From an uncultured Aquimarina sp. (GTDB taxonomy: Bacteria > Bacteroidota > Bacteroidia > Flavobacteriales > Flavobacteriaceae), in assembly GCA_947502885.1 (NCBI GenBank), contig CANNBP010000002.1:62001-126000 (forward strand): a stretch of DNA of 64,000 nt, read 5' to 3'. The position numbers and the translations under genes are program-made. The notes under the pieces are model-generated. The model saw only the letters and a list, made by a program, of their open reading frames with translations. It was not told the DNA's origin and searched no databases. Below are positions 59,601 through 64,000 of the stretch, piece by piece. Each line of letters begins with the position of its first letter. Position 1 is the first letter of the stretch.

Positions 59601-62309
59601 AGGGCTTTGATTAATTGAAACAGAGTACCCTGTAGGTGCTACAGTTTCTTTTGTTTCTGTATCTGTTGCCGTGCTTCCTGTATTTCCGTTTACATCAGTA
59701 AGTGTTACACTAAGTGTTATGGTTCCATCTCCTAATCCGCTAAGATTGATTCCTGATATCGTTGCTCCTGAGGATGCCACGGTTCCAGATCCAGTAACAT
59801 TTGTCCCTCCTCCTGTACTACTAAAAGTGTAATTGTATGTTGCGCCTACTTCTGCGCTAGAGAAAGTGTAGCTAGCATTTGATTGATTTCCTGAATTAAT
59901 AGGACTTTGGTCAATTGAAACGGAATACCCGGTAGGTGCTACCGTTTCTTTTGTTTCTGTATCGGTAGCTGCACTTCCTGTATTTCCATTTGTATCTGTA
60001 AGTGTTGCACTAAGGGTTATGGTACCATCTCCCAGGCCACTAAGATCAATTCCTGATAATGTTTGTCCTGCAGATGCCACGGTTCCAGATCCGGTAACAT
60101 TTGTACCTCCGCCTGTACTGCTAAAAGTGTAATTGTATGTTGCGCCTACCTCTGCACTTGCAAAAGTAAAGCTTGTGCTTGATTGATTTCCAGAATTTAT
60201 TGGGCTCTGATTGATCGTGACTGAGTATCCTGTAGGAGCTATTGTTTCTTTGGTTTCTGTGTCTGTTGCTGCGCTTCCTGTATTTCCATTTACATCGGTA
60301 AGTGTTACGCTAAGGGTAATCGTTCCGTCGCTTAATCCGCTAAGATCAATTCCTGATATCGTTTGTCCTGCAGATGCCACGGTTCCAGATCCAGTGACAT
60401 TTGTCCCTCCACCATTACTGCTAAATGTATAATTGTATGTTGCGCCTACTTCTGCGCTAGAGAAAGTATAACTTGTGTTTGATTGATTTCCTGAGTTAAT
60501 AGGGGATTGATCAATAGTTACAGAATATCCGGTAGGAGCTACAATTTCTTTAGTTTCTGTATCTGTTGCTGCACTACCTGTATTTCCGTTTACATCAGTA
60601 AGTGTTACGCTAAGGGTAATCGTTCCGTCGCCTAATCCACTAAGATTGATTCCTGATATTGTTGCTCCTGATGATGCTATGATTCCAGATCCAGTGACAT
60701 TTGTTCCGCCACCTGTACTACTAAAAGTGTAATTGTATGTTGCGCCTACTTCTGCACTTGAGAAAGTGTAGCTTGTACTTGATTGATTTCCTGAATTGAT
60801 AGGGGACTGATCAATAACTACAGAATATCCAGTAGGAGCTACCGTTTCTTTAGTCTCAGTGTCTGTTGCTGCGCTTCCTATATTTCCGTTTACATCAGTA
60901 AGTGTTACGCTAAGCGTTATGGTTCCATCTCCTAATCCACTAAGGTTGATTCCTGATATTGTTGCTCCTGATGATGCTACGGTTCCAGACCCAGTAACAT
61001 TTGTTCCTCCGCCTGTACTGCTAAAAGTGTAATTGTATGTTGCGCCTATTTCTGCACTAGAAAAAGTATAGCTTGTATTAGATTGATTTCCCGAATTGAT
61101 AGGAGACTGATCAATAACTACAGAATATCCAGTGGGAGCTACTGTTTCTTTAGTCTCAGTATCAGTTGCTGTGCTTCCTGTGTTTCCAGCGGTGTCTGTT
61201 AGTGTTGCGTTAAGTGTTATTGTGCCATCGCCTAATCCGCTTAGATCTATTCCTGATATTGTTTGCCCTGCACTAGTAATAGTTCCAGATCCAGTAACAT
61301 TTGTTCCTCCGCCTGTGCTACTAAGTGTATAATTGTAAGTTGCACCTACTTCAGCAGAAGAAAATGTAAAGCTAGTAGAGTTTTGATTGGTTGAGTTGAT
61401 TGGAGACTGGTCGATAGTGACGCTGTATCCAGTTGGAGGAGCAGTATCTACTGTATGTGTGCTTCCGGTGGTAAAAGCTGCTACGGTGCCATTGGTTCCG
61501 TTTCCGTTTCCAGCATCATCTATGATGTCTGTTGTTCCTTTAAGATCTAAGCGCAATGTACCATTTCCAGAAATAGAATTGATAAGAATGTCAAATACTG
61601 TATTGGCAGTAATTGTTGTTACAGAAGCAATTGTTCCTGTAGCTGTTCCTGTCGGAGTTATTGTGAAATCATCTGTAGAAACATTGGTAGCATTTTCATC
61701 AAATGTTATTCTTTTAGTAATTGATGTTGCGTTTCCTGTAGGGGTTCCTTGTAGTACTATTGATTGCGCTACAGGTGGGCTTGAGTCTGGAGTTGTTGGG
61801 TTCGAATAGCTAATTGATTTTAGGGTAAAGTTACTAGTAGAGGAAGATGATACCACAGTTATAATAATTTGTGCTACTCCAGTAACAGGAAGAGAATTGT
61901 TAGTTGTGAAAAAGCTTGAAATAGAGACGGGAGTTGATGTTAATGCTGTTGTGCCTGACATGGTTTTTATAGAATCCCCATTGGCATCTATAAGCTCTAA
62001 AGTTGTTCCGGGAAATGTGTTGCTTCCGGTAAAATTACTAACCATGATGTCATCTAAGTCAAAGGCACCGGCATCTACATTGTCGGCTTTAAGGGTGAGA
62101 ACTTCGGTTCCTCCTCCAGATCCTGTTCCAAAAATTTCTGTCCCAAAATGGTCCATATTGTTGCTTACAACTATTTCAGAAATATTAGTTATCGATTTGA
62201 AACCTGTGCCTCCAGAATCATTTGCTCCAAGTCCTGTAAAAGTGGTTTGGGCAAATGTTTGGGTAACAGTCAAAAGTAATACGCAAATTTTGAGAATATT
62301 GTTATTCAT
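56613..62309 (-). CDS. Giant Ig-repeat surface protein with T9SS type B C-terminal domain
   Basis: 1898 residues, cell-surface or secreted protein. Signal peptide MNNNILKICVLLLTVTQTFAQ; the mature chain contains no cysteine. An N-terminal domain (about 22-180) is followed by a bacterial Ig-like unit (about 180-290), eleven modules of 100 residues (about 290-1390), four modules of about 101 residues of a second type (about 1390-1800, TITFSEAISGFDNTDLTIPNG) and a gliding-motility-type C-terminal domain (about 1805-1898, FKKGFSPNGDGINDTWVI and IQVFNRSGNKIFE). The last domain is the signal for T9SS export with a SprF-like partner, here the next gene. Thr, Ser, Gly and Asn dominate. Likely an adhesin or matrix protein; the ligand is unknown. 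Confidence 0.92.
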   Translation of the reverse strand: MNNNILKICVLLLTVTQTFAQTTFTGLGANDSGGTGFKSITNISEIVVSNNMDHFGTEIFGTGSGGGTEVLTLKADNVDAGAFDLDDIMVSNFTGSNTFPGTTLELIDANGDSIKTMSGTTALTSTPVSISSFFTTNNSLPVTGVAQIIITVVSSSSTSNFTLKSISYSNPTTPDSSPPVAQSIVLQGTPTGNATSITKRITFDENATNVSTDDFTITPTGTATGTIASVTTITANTVFDILINSISGNGTLRLDLKGTTDIIDDAGNGNGTNGTVAAFTTGSTHTVDTAPPTGYSVTIDQSPINSTNQNSTSFTFSSAEVGATYNYTLSSTGGGTNVTGSGTITSAGQTISGIDLSGLGDGTITLNATLTDTAGNTGSTATDTETKETVAPTGYSVVIDQSPINSGNQSNTSYTFSSAEIGATYNYTFSSTGGGTNVTGSGTVASSGATISGINLSGLGDGTITLSVTLTDVNGNIGSAATDTETKETVAPTGYSVVIDQSPINSGNQSSTSYTFSSAEVGATYNYTFSSTGGGTNVTGSGIIASSGATISGINLSGLGDGTITLSVTLTDVNGNTGSAATDTETKEIVAPTGYSVTIDQSPINSGNQSNTSYTFSSAEVGATYNYTFSSNGGGTNVTGSGTVASAGQTISGIDLSGLSDGTITLSVTLTDVNGNTGSAATDTETKETIAPTGYSVTINQSPINSGNQSSTSFTFASAEVGATYNYTFSSTGGGTNVTGSGTVASAGQTLSGIDLSGLGDGTITLSATLTDTNGNTGSAATDTETKETVAPTGYSVSIDQSPINSGNQSNASYTFSSAEVGATYNYTFSSTGGGTNVTGSGTVASSGATISGINLSGLGDGTITLSVTLTDVNGNTGSTATDTETKETVAPTGYSVSINQSPIDSGNVTAISYTFSSAEVGATYNYTFSSTGGGTNVTGSGTVASAGQTISGINLSGLGDGTITLSVTLTDVNGNTGSAATDTETKDADAPSGYSVAIDQSPINSNNQNTASYTFSSAEIGATYNYTFSSTGGGTNVTGSGTVTSAGQTISGINLSGLGDGTITLSVTLTDTGGNSGSAATDTETKETVAPTGYTATINQDPINAGNQTAISYTFSGAEVGATYNYTFSSSGGGTNVTGSGVVGSAGATVSGINLSSLNDGTITLSVTLTDINGNTGNAATDTKSKDSGPPTGYTVSWDDSLINNTEATTASFTVSNAEIGTTINNTISSSGDGNTATVSNPITVTSTNQIVTIDVSSLTNGTLTVEVTLTDPGNNTGNTVSDNSATLDKTAPSGYTVAINQSPINTGNQNTVSYTFSSAEVGATYNYTFSSTGGGTNVTGSGVITSTGQTISGIDLSGLGDGTITLSSTLTDPAGNTGSSTTDTETKNTTRPTATVSINDTSLIISETATITITFSEAISGFDNTDLTIPNGTLTPVNSIDGNITFTATFTPSVSTEDATNIIILNNTGYTNNAGNTGLGATNSENFEIDTITPSITSMTISDTNLAAGETGILTIVFSEAISGFDNSDLTLLSGTLSPVTSTDGNITFTATFTPSMGISETGVISLDNTGITDVAGNSGSGTSTTSSITIDTQVPTATISIDDNALSIGETATVTIAFSEAVTGFDNNDLTIPNGMLTSVSSADGNLTFTATYTPTAEIEEDVNIISLDNSGITGTTNTGVGTTESQNFSIDTKTPTSSISISSTDLGLNETALITITFSEAIIGFTNDDLMISNGTISPVSSSDGGITYTTTFTPTEGIVETSNSITLDNSGITDIAGNPGIGNTESENFIINTEEVVIPNISFKKGFSPNGDGINDTWVIEGIENFSNHTIQVFNRSGNKIFEAKDYQNDWDGTSNGNLVFGSDKLPPGPYYFIIDTGDNKTPPNTGWIYINY
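57240..58140 (-). repeat. Second-type Ig-like repeats in the surface protein gene
   Basis: Consecutive units with shared cores such as SEAISGFDN, DLTIPNGTL and DGNITFTATFTP. The conserved IDT codons recur at spacings of 303 and 306 bases. Units are more diverged than those of the adjacent eleven-module array. A fourth unit continues toward the C-terminal domain. Confidence 0.8.
58141..61440 (-). repeat. Eleven tandem 300-bp modules in the surface protein gene
   Basis: Each module encodes APTGYSVxIDQSPINSGNQ, a strand-rich middle with AEVGATYNYTFSSTGGG and a tail with LTDVNGNTGSAATDTETK. Module length is exactly 300 bases throughout, so equivalent positions recur at 58741, 59041, 59341 and so on to 61141. 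Most modules are close to identical in DNA. The tenth (58441-58740) is strongly diverged yet keeps the 300-base length. Confidence 0.93.
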
Positions 62310-62407
62310 ATTAATGTGTTTTATATCAATAGGTATTTGAAAAATAATTAATACTCATAAGTTGTTTTTGAAAATGTGTTTATGAGAAAAATGTTTATGC
62401 TTTTAGT

Positions 62408-62935
62408 TTAGTTTTGACATTTCTTTACAAATTGATGTGTCCAAAAGACTAATTCACCATCTTTTTTCAATAGTTTTTTTAATGCTTCTTTTTGGTTGTT
62501 TTTTTCTGAGGTATCAGAGAAAATAATATCAAATTTTCGATTTTCGAAAGCTGGATTGAGCTCAATCTGATTCACATCTCCCATAATGATTTCGACAGTA
62601 GGGTCTGGGTTTTTTTCTAGGTCTAGAACTTCTTGATATTTTTCTAAAACTGTTAATTTTCCTCCTCTTTCCTTAACTTCGGGTATGATTAATCCTATTC
62701 CATATCCAATAGATAAAATTTCATCTCCTTCTTTGATTTTCTTTAAAAAAGGTTGATTAGTGAAATACTCATATTCAGTGTTAGACATGATCAAAGTGTC
62801 TCCTTTGCCATTTGGATCTTCATCATTATATAAGATTTCGTATGTGTTTCCAATTTGAGACATCGAGAAGTACTCTTTCCAGTAGTTTGGCATATTGTCT
62901 ACTCCAGTAAATGTTATAAACTCTCTTTTTATCAT
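62408..62935 (-). CDS. SAM-dependent methyltransferase-fold protein (spermidine-synthase-like)
   Basis: 175 residues, cytosolic. Motif I ILSIGYGIGLIIPEV (near residue 74, GxGxG), acidic motif II LTVLEKYQEV (near 95), motif IIb IIMGDVNQIE (near 118) and FDIIFSDTSE (near 136) follow class I Rossmann methyltransferase order. It is short for an active methyltransferase, and the substrate-binding part after strand 5 is brief. Target unknown. It lies between the giant surface protein and the collar-domain genes, all on one strand. Confidence 0.65.
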   Translation of the reverse strand: MIKREFITFTGVDNMPNYWKEYFSMSQIGNTYEILYNDEDPNGKGDTLIMSNTEYEYFTNQPFLKKIKEGDEILSIGYGIGLIIPEVKERGGKLTVLEKYQEVLDLEKNPDPTVEIIMGDVNQIELNPAFENRKFDIIFSDTSEKNNQKEALKKLLKKDGELVFWTHQFVKKCQN

Positions 62936-63031
62936 ACTCTGTTTTTTTGTTTGAACAAATTCTAATAGACTATATACATTGAGTACCTTGTTTTTTTAGA
63001 TAGTTCAATGTATATAGCTGTTGATTGAATG

Positions 63032-63595
63032 TTAACTTCTTGAGGGAAAAACTCCTTGTAAACAGATGATGTAGTAAATACTTAAAAAAGGTTGCATGTT
63101 TGTGTGATCAAGATTTCCTCCAGTATTTCCTAGGGTTACATTTACCCCATTCTCAGCCATGTAAACGTCTGGTTTGCCATTGTATAAATTTGCTGGTACA
63201 GTCGATGATCGGTCTATTTGTACGGTTCCTATGGCGGGATAGTTATTAAGAGGATCGCTCGTTGTTCCTTGCTCAAGAGAAGCTTTTATTTTACCGGATG
63301 CCACATGATTGTGACTTGGTATTTGAGTTGAGTTGAGTACTACATATTCTACACCTCCTTTTTGTCCTTCTCGATATGATGATAGACCTGGTCCACGTCC
63401 TGGACCGACAGGTACTCGTCCTCTTAGATCAGGTAGACCAAAAGTGGTTCTTCCATCACCACCATAAATAGTGCCTATAATAGAAAATAATGCTTGATTA
63501 GAGTTTATAGATAATAGTTGTCCTTCGCAAAGTGCCCATGTTCTTGGAGCAAAGTTGCCCGCAAACATGCGAACTTCTCCTATAGTGCCTTCCAT
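63032..63595 (-). CDS. Phage tail collar-domain protein (MdpB/microcystin-dependent-like)
   Basis: 187 residues. N-terminus EGTIGEVRMFAGNFAPRTWALCEGQLL followed by SINSNQALFSIIGTIYGGDGRTTFGLPDLRGRVP is the phage tail collar domain; the C-terminus is YYIICLQGVFPSRS. Such proteins occur as tandem sets in many bacteria outside prophages. No other phage genes are present here. A second copy lies upstream on the same strand, 57 bases away. Confidence 0.9.
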   Translation of the reverse strand: MEGTIGEVRMFAGNFAPRTWALCEGQLLSINSNQALFSIIGTIYGGDGRTTFGLPDLRGRVPVGPGRGPGLSSYREGQKGGVEYVVLNSTQIPSHNHVASGKIKASLEQGTTSDPLNNYPAIGTVQIDRSSTVPANLYNGKPDVYMAENGVNVTLGNTGGNLDHTNMQPFLSIYYIICLQGVFPSRS

Positions 63596-63652
63596 AATGT
63601 TTTAGTTTTAAGATTGGATATTACTTTAAGTTTGATAATATGATTCGACCTT

Positions 63653-64000
63653 TTAGCTTCTGCTAGGAAAAGTCCCTTGCAAGCAAATGATGTAATAGGT
63701 GCTTAAATAGGGTTGTCTGTTTTCGTGACTTTGATTTCCTCCTGTGTTGCCTGTGGTAACTTGAACTCCATTTGCCGCCATGAATTCATTGGGAGAAGCA
63801 TTGGTGTAAGTTTTTGCTTCAACAGTCGTAGATCTATCAATGTTTACAATACCTTGTGCGAATGTGTTTCCTTGTGGTTCATAAGTTGTACCCTGGATAT
63901 TTGAGGCAAATATTTTTCCTGAGGCGGCGTGACTATGACTCGGTATTTGAGTAGTATTTAAAGTTACGGTTTCTACGCCTCCTTTTTGTCCTTCTCTGTA
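63653..64000 (-). CDS. Second phage tail collar-domain protein, 5' part beyond window
   Basis: The last 115 residues are visible; the start lies beyond the window edge. It matches the neighbouring copy in YREGQKGGVE, LNTTQIPSHSHAASGKI, GNTGGN and the ending YYIICLQGTFPSRS, with a diverged middle. The pair is a tandem duplication, and a third copy outside the window is plausible because such genes often come in threes. Confidence 0.88.
   Translation of the reverse strand, partial: YREGQKGGVETVTLNTTQIPSHSHAASGKIFASNIQGTTYEPQGNTFAQGIVNIDRSTTVEAKTYTNASPNEFMAANGVQVTTGNTGGNQSHENRQPYLSTYYIICLQGTFPSRS

Noticed and set aside
58141..61440. CRISPR-like or satellite repeat
   Set aside because: The 300-base period is in frame with one long gene, encodes domains, and has no unique spacers.
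63032..64000. Prophage remnant, from the tail collar domains
   Set aside because: No integrase, capsid, terminase or lysis genes are present, and collar-domain proteins of this type commonly occur as chromosomal sets.

Overview
This is an AT-rich window from a member of the Bacteroidota, most likely a marine Flavobacteriaceae (Aquimarina/Kordia-like, by inference). The evidence is a PorP/SprF protein next to a gliding-type (T9SS type B) C-terminal domain, a TonB receptor with a carboxypeptidase-like N-domain, a class II HMG-CoA reductase with a GYDIA-type GHMP kinase, TAnnTTTG promoter elements and weak Shine-Dalgarno sites. Most of the window is core chromosome with short accessory cassettes between conserved blocks. 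No tRNA, rRNA, CRISPR array, transposase or integrase was seen.

Layout. 1-5.9 kb: a ClC-family channel cut by the window edge, aspS and a TonB-dependent receptor. 6-12.7 kb: a tetR-tolC-MFP-RND efflux operon whose promoter carries a clear palindromic operator. 12.9-18.8 kb: a polyprenyl synthase, a small outer-membrane barrel, and sucA-sucB of the TCA cycle. 18.9-20.9 kb: a three-gene accessory cassette (lipoprotein, SdpA/DUF5819-like protein, HTTM/SdpB-like membrane protein). 20.9-23.1 kb: GHMP kinase and HMG-CoA reductase of the mevalonate pathway, which feeds precursors to prenyl synthases such as the one at 12.9 kb. 23.3-30 kb: a DPP IV-like peptidase followed by two POT peptide transporters, then a thioredoxin-like protein. 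30.4-41.6 kb: a serine hydrolase, then an envelope block (comEC, C40 lipoprotein, lpxB, small membrane protein, surE) split by two tandem hybrid histidine kinases. 41.8-45.1 kb: a Prc/Tsp-type protease and an orphan DppC-like permease.

45.1-48.3 kb is the most interesting accessory patch. A 68-residue peptide with a double-glycine leader and a four-cysteine core lies downstream of a membrane protein that joins a C39-like domain without catalytic cysteine, a complete VKOR domain and a DsbA-like thioredoxin domain. A membrane-anchored DNA/RNA endonuclease lies beside them. I read this as a probable secreted disulfide-peptide system with a dedicated, leader-recognising oxidative folding enzyme.

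48.3-55.4 kb: the cell-shape cluster purH-mreB-mreC-mreD-mrdA-rodA. 55.7-64 kb: a PorP/SprF protein, a 1898-residue Ig-repeat surface protein built on eleven modules of exactly 300 bp, a SAM-binding-fold protein and two tandem phage-collar-domain proteins, the second cut by the window end.
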